From Bacteroidota bacterium (GTDB lineage Bacteria > Bacteroidota > Ignavibacteria > Kapaibacteriales > UBA961), in assembly GCA_009919265.1 (NCBI GenBank), contig RGCF01000004.1, positions 1-64,000 on the forward strand: a stretch of 64,000 bases of DNA, written 5' to 3'. Of the stretch, positions 19,691-27,907 are shown piece after piece. How positions within the stretch are numbered: the stretch's first letter is position 1; each line of letters begins with the position of its first letter. The notes below the pieces were generated by a model that did no database searches, was not told the origin of the DNA, and was given only the letters and a program-made list of their open reading frames with translations. The position numbers were made by a program, and so were the translations under genes.

Positions 19691-20569
19691 TTAATTTTTC
19701 TTAGTTGTAGTTGAATCAGGTGCTACTGCCAAAGCTGCAGATGAATCTGCAACAGGTGCTGTTGCTGGCTTTGTAAGTTTATACTGCTGATCAAGCCATG
19801 CATCATAATCTTGCTGTGAATCCATGATGAGCAAGCCACGCATATTGTAATGACCTGAACCACAAAGCTCTGCACAAGCAATTTCATATCTGCCAGCCTT
19901 CGTTCCATTAAACCACACCTTGATCCACTGACCTGGCACAGCATCTTGCTTTACCCTAAAATTGGGCAAAAAGAAACTATGCAAAACATCATTTGAAGAA
20001 AGATTTACCAAGACATTTTTGTTAATTGGTAAATGTACTTCAACCGGTCTTGCACCACCAGGACTGATGATAACCATATCATCTTTTCCATTTGCATCAT
20101 TCGAATCAATACCGAATGGATTGGCACTACTAATTTGATTACGATCTTTATTGCCAAAAACTCCATCGGGACCTGGATAACGGAACTGCCAACCGAATCC
20201 TGATTGATAACCCAAGACATCGATCGTTACATCAGGATTAGGCACCCTATATGCAGACTTTGATCTAGTCCAAGCATCATCACTCCATAAGCCGATACCG
20301 GCAAAAAGAAATGTAGGCAATAATGTCCATGTAAATTCCATGAGATTATTGCCATGATAATGGTATGCTTTTCTTCCCTCTTGATGCCTGTATATAATGA
20401 TAAAGGCAATCAAAATTCCATACGTGATGAAGAAAATTGCAACTGAGGCATAATATATCATCGCGAACAATTCATCGAGTTCGCTTCCAAATGTGCTGAC
20501 ATTTTCAGGAAAAAACGTGAGCATGTCTTTTGTTGCCCACTCCATCGCTTTCGAAACATCAAAACTCAT
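19691..20569 (-). CDS. coxB: Cytochrome c oxidase subunit II
   Basis: CuA-bearing subunit, 292 residues. Two N-terminal membrane helices (about 35-60 and 80-100) precede a periplasmic cupredoxin domain. CuA ligands appear as CAELCGSGHYNM at about 229-240, with the upstream His in DVLHSFFLPNFRVKQD. The aromatic electron-entry patch is GWQFRYPG, and a 30-residue insertion (GPDGVFGNKDRNQISS...) follows it. No haem c domain is fused, so the separate cytochrome c gene just upstream may fill that role. An Ala/Thr-rich tail ends the protein. Confidence 0.95.
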   Translation of the reverse strand: MSFDVSKAMEWATKDMLTFFPENVSTFGSELDELFAMIYYASVAIFFITYGILIAFIIIYRHQEGRKAYHYHGNNLMEFTWTLLPTFLFAGIGLWSDDAWTRSKSAYRVPNPDVTIDVLGYQSGFGWQFRYPGPDGVFGNKDRNQISSANPFGIDSNDANGKDDMVIISPGGARPVEVHLPINKNVLVNLSSNDVLHSFFLPNFRVKQDAVPGQWIKVWFNGTKAGRYEIACAELCGSGHYNMRGLLIMDSQQDYDAWLDQQYKLTKPATAPVADSSAALAVAPDSTTTKKN

Positions 20570-20602
20570 TGTGATATGCCATTAAACGGTTAATGATATG
20601 TA

Positions 20603-21142
20603 TCAATTCAGTTCAGCTTCTGTATAAGCTGAGGTTTTACTCATTGTTTTTTCTCGAACAGCCTTAACATCTTCAGGCTTGACAGGGCTTGCGGAATTTC
20701 CCCAACTTGATCGCACATAACTGAGTACATCAGAAATTTCTTGATCGGTTAATTGAGACCATGCAGCCATGACACCATTATATGTTTTACCATTTCGCTC
20801 TATCTGTCCTTGGAAACCATGCAGGACAATTCTGATTGGCTTTGTTGCATCAGCATTTTGTGCAAGTGCCGAACCTGCCAATGGCGGATATGTACCAGGT
20901 ACACCTTGCCCCTTTGCCTGATGACATGTTGCACAGACTTGCTTAAATGTTGTTGCTCCAGGAGATGCATCAGCAGTTTCAGCCCCACCCTTTCCGGCAG
21001 AAGCATCGTCTGTGATTGGCGAATTATACACTGGATCATCTGCATAGTTTGTGAAAAAACCTTTCACGTTACAACCAGACAACAGTGCAGTAAGAGGAAT
21101 AAAGACAATGATGAGAACAAAAGGCAGAAACAATTTTTTCAT
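20603..21142 (-). CDS. Lipoprotein mono-haem cytochrome c
   Basis: First gene of the oxidase/ACIII operon, 179 residues. The signal peptide ends in LTALLSGC, a lipobox. A haem motif CATCH lies at about 69-73 and a likely axial Met in NGVMAAW. The fold is a class I cytochrome c with a PPLAGS segment. A periplasmic membrane-tethered carrier between Alternative Complex III and the oxidase is the natural role, inferred from operon position. The same kind of domain is fused to subunit II in caa3 enzymes. Confidence 0.9.
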   Translation of the reverse strand: MKKLFLPFVLIIVFIPLTALLSGCNVKGFFTNYADDPVYNSPITDDASAGKGGAETADASPGATTFKQVCATCHQAKGQGVPGTYPPLAGSALAQNADATKPIRIVLHGFQGQIERNGKTYNGVMAAWSQLTDQEISDVLSYVRSSWGNSASPVKPEDVKAVREKTMSKTSAYTEAELN

Positions 21143-21329
21143 AGTGTATCAATAAAATTGTATTCAAATCAAAAATGATGCTGCTATCACTTTGACGGCA
21201 CTAAAATACATGCTATCACAGTCATCACCAAAATAAAAGTGCAAATGATCAATATTCAGAAATGGACAAATTCTCAAAACTCAAGCCATAATGATCGCAG
21301 AATGATGCAACCATAGATATTACAATAAG
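21143..21329. other. Intergenic region with the promoter of the oxidase/ACIII operon
   Basis: A 187-bp gap between the pyrC stop and the cytochrome c start, both on the minus strand. As the only sizeable gap before fourteen closely spaced genes, it must carry the operon promoter and probably the end of the pyrC transcript. I see no exact TAnnTTTG box and no clear hairpin with a U-tract. Confidence 0.45.
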
Positions 21330-22616
21330 TTAGAGTTGCGATGCTATTCCTTGCCCATTATTGAACGTAAATACGGGCTTGCCTTTAAGAGGGGCTCCGT
21401 AAAATGGGCTATTCTGAGATTTTGACTTAGAAGTCTCAGGAGAAGGTATCCATGAAGCCTCAAGATCAATGATTGTCAAACATGCCTGAGCACCCTCAGC
21501 CAAGGAAGGCTGTTGTAATTTCAAAATGGTTCTAGGGCCAATAGACAGTAACTCAATCATCCTGTTCAATGAGATAATGTCCTTATCAATCAAATGTGAA
21601 ATAACCAAGCCAACACATGTTTCCAATCCCAAAATTCCATTGGCAGCCAATGCCAATTCACAGTGTTTTTCATGCTCAGCATGAGGGGCATGATCTGTGG
21701 CAATTGCATCGATTGTACCATCTGCCAAACCTTGAAGTATTGCTTCAATATCGGCTTGCTCACGCAAAGGGGGATTCATTTTTGCTTGAGAACCATGTGT
21801 CTTAATTGCTTCATGTGTCATCATAAAATGATGTGGTGTCACTTCGCAAGTAATTCTTTGCCCTCTTGCCTTTGCTTCTCGCACTAGCTGAACACTTCCT
21901 CGCGTACTCATATGTGAAACATGATAACGTCTATTACCACAATGAAGAGCAAGTTGAATATCTCGAGAAACAATCAATTCTTCAGCTACTGAAGGATATC
22001 CCTTCAAGCCTAATTCTGCTGAAACTTCACCTTCATGCATGACAAAGTCTTTTGTAAGGCTATGCTCTTCACAATGCTGAGTCAACAGTCCGTCAAATGG
22101 TGCCAAATAATCAAATGCTCTACGCATCATTTCCGCTGATTCAACACATGAACCATCATCAGAAAACATCACTGCACCCGATTCCATCAATTCTATCATT
22201 GGCGTCAACAATTCACCTTTTCTGCCAATGGTGGTTGCAGCGCAAACATGCACATTAACTAGATTTCCTTTGGCTTTATTGTTGATATAATCAAGGATGA
22301 CAAGACTATCTATGGCAGGTTGTGTATTTGGCATGCAAACAACATCAGTAAATCCACCATTGGCTGCTGCTGCTGTTCCAGTCGCAATTGTTTCTTTATA
22401 TTCTTGACCAGGTTCTCTGAGATGCACATGCATATCCACAAAACCTGGAGCTGCAATATATCCTTTGGCATCTATGACAATGAGATTGTTTGAATCTTGG
22501 GGTTGCTGATCTGGGTAAGAAATGATTCCATGTTCATCTATCATGAGATTACGATGTTCATCAATTCCTTCGCTAGGGCTAATGATGCGAATATGTTTGA
22601 AGAGATACCTACTCAT
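21330..22616 (-). CDS. pyrC: Dihydroorotase
   Basis: Zn amidohydrolase forming dihydroorotate from carbamoyl aspartate in pyrimidine synthesis. The metal motif DMHVHLREPG is at about residue 59-68, the conserved GGFTDVVCMPNT follows, and ATDHAPHAEHEK lies near 305, the class I (PyrC/AllB-like) pattern with catalytic Asp. The track start at 22667 adds 17 residues unlike the family. The ATG at 22616 (MSRYLFKHIRII) is better and overlaps the rnhB stop by 8 bp, which suggests translational coupling. Length from there is 428 residues, normal for this type. Confidence 0.92.
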   Translation of the reverse strand: MSRYLFKHIRIISPSEGIDEHRNLMIDEHGIISYPDQQPQDSNNLIVIDAKGYIAAPGFVDMHVHLREPGQEYKETIATGTAAAANGGFTDVVCMPNTQPAIDSLVILDYINNKAKGNLVNVHVCAATTIGRKGELLTPMIELMESGAVMFSDDGSCVESAEMMRRAFDYLAPFDGLLTQHCEEHSLTKDFVMHEGEVSAELGLKGYPSVAEELIVSRDIQLALHCGNRRYHVSHMSTRGSVQLVREAKARGQRITCEVTPHHFMMTHEAIKTHGSQAKMNPPLREQADIEAILQGLADGTIDAIATDHAPHAEHEKHCELALAANGILGLETCVGLVISHLIDKDIISLNRMIELLSIGPRTILKLQQPSLAEGAQACLTIIDLEASWIPSPETSKSKSQNSPFYGAPLKGKPVFTFNNGQGIASQL

Positions 22617-23241
22617 TTCCCAAAATCTTGCCGAGAAAGGTTCGGCGATGATACGTTGAAGGGCCATGTTTTACAATCGCTTCTCTGTGGATTGCAGTAC
22701 CGTAGCCTTTATTTTGTGCAAAATAATAAAGTGAATTGACTTTGCCGTCTAGTTCTTGCATAATTCTGTCTCGAGTGACTTTTGCCACTATCGATGCTGC
22801 CGCAATGGAAAAGCAATGATAATCCCCTTTAATCATGGTTGTGAATGGCAAAGTGTCATGTTTGAAGAAGTTACCATCGATCAAAGCATGCAGGTTTGCT
22901 GCCTTTAAACAAGAAAGCGACTCTTGCATGGCCACGAGAGTCGCATTTCGGACATTTATAGAGTCTACAATATCTTCTTCGACAATTCCTATACCCACTT
23001 CGAGCGCATTGACAAGAATGTGTTCGAATAATGACTCTCGATCATTTGCTGTCATGAGTTTTGAGTCTCTACAACCCAAATCATTATTCATGCCCATTGG
23101 AAATACGACAGAGGCAGCAACAACAGGCCCCGCAAGAGCTCCTCTACCAGCTTCATCTACACCCGCAACAAGTAATCCCGATTCCCAGAATGGGAGTTCT
23201 ATCTGATTATCTGGGATATACTTAGTGTTTGTTAATTTCAT
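22609..23241 (-). CDS. rnhB: Ribonuclease HII
   Basis: Endonuclease that cuts RNA in RNA-DNA hybrids and at single misincorporated ribonucleotides. The catalytic DEAGRGALAGPVV starts at about residue 29, with further acidic residues at CRDSKLM and in the ALIDGN segment. SIAAASIVAKVTRDRIM is a strong family signature. At 210 residues it is standard. Its ATG overlaps the folE stop by 4 bp and its end overlaps pyrC by 8 bp. Confidence 0.96.
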   Translation of the reverse strand: MKLTNTKYIPDNQIELPFWESGLLVAGVDEAGRGALAGPVVAASVVFPMGMNNDLGCRDSKLMTANDRESLFEHILVNALEVGIGIVEEDIVDSINVRNATLVAMQESLSCLKAANLHALIDGNFFKHDTLPFTTMIKGDYHCFSIAAASIVAKVTRDRIMQELDGKVNSLYYFAQNKGYGTAIHREAIVKHGPSTYHRRTFLGKILGNE

Positions 23242-23981
23242 TCACGAATCAATGTTAAGAATTCATTTCGCAATGGCAATTCTTCACGCAAAATCCCTCG
23301 CATGACGGAGGTAACCATCGATGCTTTCTCCTCAGACTCATTAACGCCTCTAGCAATCATGCAATAGTGCTTTGATTCTATGACAACACCCAATGCTTTG
23401 GGCTTGATGATATCCTCAATGAAGTCGGCAATTTGTTCTCCCAATTCTTCCTGTATTTGCCCTCTTCTGGAGAACCATTCAACAATGCGAGAAAGCTTTG
23501 ACAAACCAAGAACATAATCACCGGGAATATAGCCGATTGCACATGTTCCTGAAATAGGCTGCCAGTGATGAGAGCAAACCGACATCACCGTAATATTTCT
23601 ACTAATAATGAGTTCGTCAACTGATTTTCTATTTGGGAAAACTGTAATCTTTGGAGCAGGTTCATAACGCCCTGCAAACAATTCATTAACCCACATTTTC
23701 GCTAGTCGATGTGGTGTATTCATACTATTTGGATCATTACGATCAATGCGAAGAATATTGAAGATCTCTCCAAATTTTGCAGTTAATTCTTCAATAATAA
23801 TATCACGCTCTTCTCTGCTTACATGCATATTACCATTTGCATCAAAAAGTACTTGTCCTGATTCATTTATCTTAGGGAAAAAGTCTTTTACCAATTCTTG
23901 AATCAGATCATTAGTCTCTGGAATATTTCCTAAAACATCCTGTGTAACTTTTATATGCGGGGCTTGGTCTTGTTTTTTCAT
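23238..23981 (-). CDS. folE: GTP cyclohydrolase I
   Basis: Converts GTP to 7,8-dihydroneopterin triphosphate, the entry to folate, biopterin and deazapurine pathways. Zn ligands are the Cys and His of VCSHHWQP (about 135) and the Cys of HYCMIARGV (about 206). The GTP-binding signature LGLSKLSRIVEWFSRRGQ is intact. Its 247 residues include an N-terminal extension of about 60. The start shares one base with the PTPS gene stop (TAATG type), so the two enzymes of the pathway are translationally coupled. Confidence 0.95.
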   Translation of the reverse strand: MKKQDQAPHIKVTQDVLGNIPETNDLIQELVKDFFPKINESGQVLFDANGNMHVSREERDIIIEELTAKFGEIFNILRIDRNDPNSMNTPHRLAKMWVNELFAGRYEPAPKITVFPNRKSVDELIISRNITVMSVCSHHWQPISGTCAIGYIPGDYVLGLSKLSRIVEWFSRRGQIQEELGEQIADFIEDIIKPKALGVVIESKHYCMIARGVNESEEKASMVTSVMRGILREELPLRNEFLTLIRE

Positions 23982-24442
23982 TATAAAGTCTCCACCGTTT
24001 TTGAAGAATCTACATTGTACACAGGTATACTAACAGGTTCACCAAAATATTCCACAAAGTTTGCATCAGATTCATATAGCTTAATTGAATGCAATGTCCC
24101 GCCTGAAATTTTTGGTTCAAGTATACTCCAAAAGCGAATTGCTAGATTTTCAGCTGTGGGTATAATCCCCTTCAAAAAATCAACATCATGATTCAAATGC
24201 TTATGATCTACATGCTCAATGATGTGCTCTTCTATCAAGTCTCTCAATACTTTTAAATCTATGACATAACCTGTTTCTGGATCTGGTATACCTTTAACAG
24301 TAACTTCCATGGTATAATTGTGTCCATGACCCATAGGATTATTACATTTGTCAAAGATTTGTTCATTCTTTTCATGTGAAAATGTAGGGTTAAACAAGCG
24401 ATGGGCAGCAGAAAAGTGCATTTTCCTTGTTACATAAACCAT
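23981..24442 (-). CDS. 6-pyruvoyl-tetrahydropterin synthase / QueD family enzyme
   Basis: Pterin enzyme acting on the FolE product, 153 residues. Zn histidines are in HFSAAHRL (about 9-16) and the HGH of CNNPMGHGHNY (about 35-45). A Cys five residues before HGH (CX5HGH) is the pattern of true PTPS (PTPS-II), whereas QueD has CX3HGH. The catalytic Asp/His part DHKHLNHD and the pterin-anchoring Glu in KLYESDAN are present. It may therefore make 6-pyruvoyl-tetrahydropterin rather than carboxytetrahydropterin. It is the first gene of the operon with folE, rnhB and pyrC. A Shine-Dalgarno AGGAG lies 7 nt before the ATG. Confidence 0.88.
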   Translation of the reverse strand: MVYVTRKMHFSAAHRLFNPTFSHEKNEQIFDKCNNPMGHGHNYTMEVTVKGIPDPETGYVIDLKVLRDLIEEHIIEHVDHKHLNHDVDFLKGIIPTAENLAIRFWSILEPKISGGTLHSIKLYESDANFVEYFGEPVSIPVYNVDSSKTVETL

Positions 24443-24449
24443 ATTTTTA

Positions 24450-24454
24450 CTCCT
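24450..24454 (-). promoter_or_regulatory. Ribosome binding site of the PTPS-family gene
   Basis: AGGAG on the minus strand, 7 nt before the ATG at 24442. It supports that start codon. Clear Shine-Dalgarno sites are not the rule in this window. Confidence 0.6.
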
Positions 24455-24538
24455 AGATATGTGCTCTCAGAAACATCTATGCTCAGGAAATTGTTCCAAA
24501 AGCACATCAAACCTACAAAATTCTCTATGTATGTAACC

Positions 24539-25348
24539 ATGAAGCAGGAAGTTTTCAACATATACCGCCTATTACCATTGATATTCAAGCAGATACCCTT
24601 TGCTTGTCCACTCCTTTTCATCCTATTTGTTTCAATGGTTCCTATTTATTCTCAGGATACTTCATTATCGATTCTAAGCAAGCAAGCCATACTTCGCAAG
24701 GAACAACTCCGCTTCGTCCATGTTGAAGCTGATTTGAGCATTACAGTCAATGCAACAACAAATGCTGCATCATGCATCATGCAGATGGCTGGTAGAGATT
24801 CTCTGTCAATGGAAATTGCAGGCCCATTTGGCATCAGTGTTGCCAGACTTTTTTCTAATTCGGAAGTTTTTGTTTTCCATGATATGCTGCAAGGAAGAGC
24901 TATCGAAGGAACTCCATCGAGAGAAAGATTATCAGAAGTAACTTTTCTGCCTCTTTCGTTTGATGATTATGTTTCATTGTTCAGAGCAGAGCCTCCGGGT
25001 AATATTCGATTGTTCACACCGGTCGAATCCTACACTGATAGCGTAAAATTATTGTACAAACGATCGATTGATCAATCGGCGACAGAGTTTTTATTATGCA
25101 ATAAACACGATGGAACGATTCGCGAATATCAAAGAAAGAATAAATCCGGCATTATCGAATTATCAATGATCTATGACAAGTACAGCATCATCAATGGTAT
25201 TCCAATGCCCGGAATTGTAACACTTTCTTCTCCATTGCGAGGTGTGAGTTTAACAGTAAGCGCACAGTCTATCACAGTGAATGACACTATTCCTACAGTA
25301 ATGCGCTTCCCTCTTCCTGCATCCATCAAACCTCTACGAATGGATTAA
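24539..25348 (+). CDS. DUF4292/LolB-like envelope protein
   Basis: About 269 residues from the ATG at 24539, with a hydrophobic signal (PFACPLLFILFVSMVPIYSQ) and a mature beta-rich domain. The opening segment RFVHVEADLSITVNATTN, and later MEIAGPFGISVARLF, resemble the DUF4292/LolB-like outer-membrane lipoprotein fold. No lipobox Cys is seen, so it is probably periplasmic rather than lipidated. ORF-track residues 1-46 run over the divergent PTPS promoter; ATGs at 24479 and 24527 are alternatives. It sits one base before lptD, which hints at a part in envelope assembly (inference). Confidence 0.65.
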   Translation: MKQEVFNIYRLLPLIFKQIPFACPLLFILFVSMVPIYSQDTSLSILSKQAILRKEQLRFVHVEADLSITVNATTNAASCIMQMAGRDSLSMEIAGPFGISVARLFSNSEVFVFHDMLQGRAIEGTPSRERLSEVTFLPLSFDDYVSLFRAEPPGNIRLFTPVESYTDSVKLLYKRSIDQSATEFLLCNKHDGTIREYQRKNKSGIIELSMIYDKYSIINGIPMPGIVTLSSPLRGVSLTVSAQSITVNDTIPTVMRFPLPASIKPLRMD

Positions 25349-25349
25349 A

Positions 25350-27902
25350 GTGATGTTTACATTGCTTTCAACATCCATCAAACGACTTTTTCTGGCTGCA
25401 ATGTTCATTGCATCAAGCAATGTATTGTTTCCGCAAAGCAATAGTGATACTTCTACAATAAAGACACAAAGAACTGGTCTAGACTCAACTGTTACTTATA
25501 CATCCAGAGACAGTACTGTTTTTTCTTTGAAAAAGCGAACAATGTATTTAAAGGGCGATGCCGAGATTTCATTAAAACAACAAATATTACAAGCGGAATC
25601 AATTGAAATTGATTTCAAAGGGTCTATTGTAAAGGCAGAAGGAAAGAAAGATTCTCTTGGGAAAAAAACTGGGTATCCCATTTTTGAAGATAATGGAGAA
25701 GAGTTCACCGGAGAGCGCATACTCTTCAATCTTGAAACAAGGAAAGGTACAATCACGCTTGGTGAAAGTAAGGCTGATGAAGGCGGCTACTATTATGGTT
25801 CAAAGGTAAAAAAAGAATCAGACAATACACTGTTCATTCAGAATGGCTGTTATACAACATGTACACAACCTCATCCGCATTTTTACTTTGGCGCATCGAA
25901 AATGAAGGTTGTTACAAATGATCGCGTCTTTATGGAGAATATTTCCTTTGTTGTAGAGGATGTCCCTATCATTACCTTGCCACTGGGTATTTATGTTCCA
26001 AATAAAACGGGCAGAACTTCAGGTTTAATATTTAATATCCCATTCGTTTCAACTACAGATGGAATTGTTGCTCAGAATCTTGGTTATTTCTGGGCTATAA
26101 ATGATTATATGGATGCTCAGTTTACCACAGATGTATTTAGCAAAACAGGTTATTTACTCAGAAATGCATGGAGATATTCCGTGCAAAATAATGTCAACGG
26201 TGCAATTACGTTTGAATATGGAAGAAGAAGGAAAGATGCACAATCTGATTATGTAAATAGCTGGCGAATTTCAGGGAATCATCAACAGACAATAAGTCCA
26301 CAATCGCGCATTACGGCCTCATTCAATGTTGCTAGTTCTGCATTTATCAATCGTTTTGCAAGTGAATTAAGTGATCGATTGACGCAATCATTATTTTCAA
26401 ATGCAGGATATTCATCCTCATTTGATAATGGGACAACATTAGGAATTGATATAGCTGCGAATCAAAATATAGTGACAAAAGAATATTCTGTCAATCCTAA
26501 TATTTCATACAATGTGCCCACATTTTTTCCTTTGAAAGCGTTGGCATCCGGTACCTCATGGCTTCAAGATATTGGTGTTTCTTATTTTGTTCGTGGTGCA
26601 TTTTCACATAATGCAATTCGATCAATTACAAAGAATTCTTTGGGTGTTTCAGACACATTGTTTACAGACAAGAATTCAAGTGTCATACGCCACAATCCAT
26701 CCATCAGCGTATCCCCCAAACTTGGATATTTTTCATTGACACCTGGTATTTCATACTCCGAAAATTGGTATTTCAGGTCTTTGAGAAAATCGATGAATCT
26801 TATTGATTCAACAATTACTGAATCAATTGAAACAAGTGCTGTACCACTGAGAGAAACACAATTTCAAGCTTCACTCGGAATTGGGACTCGTCTCTTTGGA
26901 TTGATGAAGCCAAGAATATTTGGAATCAATGCTGTAAGACATACATTCTCACCAACTGTCTCCGTATCATATATTCCAGAATATTCATCGTTGAATTCTG
27001 ATAATATTAGAACCTATAGAGATATTAGGGTAAACAAAGACATTGAATACTCTCGTTTTGAATTGGATGGAGGAAGAGGTGCGAATAGAGGCTCAACATT
27101 TGTGAATTATTCTTTGAGCAATCGCTTTGAAGCGAAGATGATCCAAGGCGACACTGCTGACAAAAATGTTGATTTGTTGCAATTAGATATTTCCGGTTCT
27201 TATGCAATGGCATTGGATTCACTTAATTGGAGTGCAATTACAATGGGATTTCGTACTCCTTCAATTGGTTCTTTCAACTTAAATGGAAATGCTGGATTCA
27301 CATTATACGATGAAGAAAAGAATGCTTTCGGTTCCATAGTTCCTATCAATGCATTATTGATTGAAAGGAATAAAGGGCTCGCTCGTTTAACTTTTGCTTC
27401 TGTTAATCTTTCAGCACAATTTGCTTCGGGTACTATGTCTATTCAATCTTCCAAAAAAGATACTTCTGAACAGTCTTGGGGATTCACAGATGATCGATTT
27501 GCTATTAGGAATATCGATGAAAGAGAACAAGTGGATTATTATGGTGAACGAGGGATTGGTGGAAGACCTTTGCAATTTCCATGGTCAATGTCTACTAGCG
27601 TGACATATTATTATGGAGAACCAATAAAAGGGATGATAAGCAGAAGATTCGATGCAAGAGCTGACATAGACCTCAAACTAACATCAACATTGAATGTTCG
27701 TTCAACATTTAGTTATGATTTCATCAATGCTATGATTGTTGCTCCAAGTATTTCAATCGTTAAAGATCTTGATTGCTGGGAATTGTCTGCCAATTGGTAC
27801 CCTACTGGTTTTAATCAGGGATTCATTATCCGATTTGCAGCGAAGGCCTCGCAATTGCGAGACCTTCAATTAATAAAGCGGAACTTGCCGGTATTTCGAT
27901 AA
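25350..27902 (+). CDS. lptD: LPS-assembly protein LptD-like
   Basis: Outer-membrane barrel that inserts lipopolysaccharide or a related lipid, 850 residues. After a signal peptide comes an OstA/LptA-like beta-jellyroll (about 45-185: MYLKGDAEISLKQQILQAES and later FTGERILFNLETRKGTI). The conserved junction NGCYTTCTQPHPHFYFGASKMKVV with paired cysteines follows, then a long C-terminal barrel rich in alternating aromatic and Ser/Asn strands. The conserved PIITLPLGIYVPNKTGRTSG segment is typical of Bacteroidota LptD. It is convergent with kgd, with 5 bp between the stop codons. Confidence 0.9.
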   Translation: MMFTLLSTSIKRLFLAAMFIASSNVLFPQSNSDTSTIKTQRTGLDSTVTYTSRDSTVFSLKKRTMYLKGDAEISLKQQILQAESIEIDFKGSIVKAEGKKDSLGKKTGYPIFEDNGEEFTGERILFNLETRKGTITLGESKADEGGYYYGSKVKKESDNTLFIQNGCYTTCTQPHPHFYFGASKMKVVTNDRVFMENISFVVEDVPIITLPLGIYVPNKTGRTSGLIFNIPFVSTTDGIVAQNLGYFWAINDYMDAQFTTDVFSKTGYLLRNAWRYSVQNNVNGAITFEYGRRRKDAQSDYVNSWRISGNHQQTISPQSRITASFNVASSAFINRFASELSDRLTQSLFSNAGYSSSFDNGTTLGIDIAANQNIVTKEYSVNPNISYNVPTFFPLKALASGTSWLQDIGVSYFVRGAFSHNAIRSITKNSLGVSDTLFTDKNSSVIRHNPSISVSPKLGYFSLTPGISYSENWYFRSLRKSMNLIDSTITESIETSAVPLRETQFQASLGIGTRLFGLMKPRIFGINAVRHTFSPTVSVSYIPEYSSLNSDNIRTYRDIRVNKDIEYSRFELDGGRGANRGSTFVNYSLSNRFEAKMIQGDTADKNVDLLQLDISGSYAMALDSLNWSAITMGFRTPSIGSFNLNGNAGFTLYDEEKNAFGSIVPINALLIERNKGLARLTFASVNLSAQFASGTMSIQSSKKDTSEQSWGFTDDRFAIRNIDEREQVDYYGERGIGGRPLQFPWSMSTSVTYYYGEPIKGMISRRFDARADIDLKLTSTLNVRSTFSYDFINAMIVAPSISIVKDLDCWELSANWYPTGFNQGFIIRFAAKASQLRDLQLIKRNLPVFR
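27842..27867. repeat. Inverted repeat at the 3' end of lptD
   Basis: GAAGGcCTCGC-AATT-GCGAGaCCTTC gives ten pairs and one mismatch around a 4-nt loop. It lies inside the last codons of lptD, between the convergent lptD and kgd genes. No U-tract follows on either strand, so it is not a canonical terminator, but it could slow or protect converging transcripts. Confidence 0.5.
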
Positions 27903-27907
27903 TCTTT

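Noticed and set aside
21143-21329. Promoter boxes for the oxidase operon
   Set aside because: Several near-matches to TAnnTTTG (TATTTTAG, TTATTTTG) exist but none is exact with proper spacing, so none is called.
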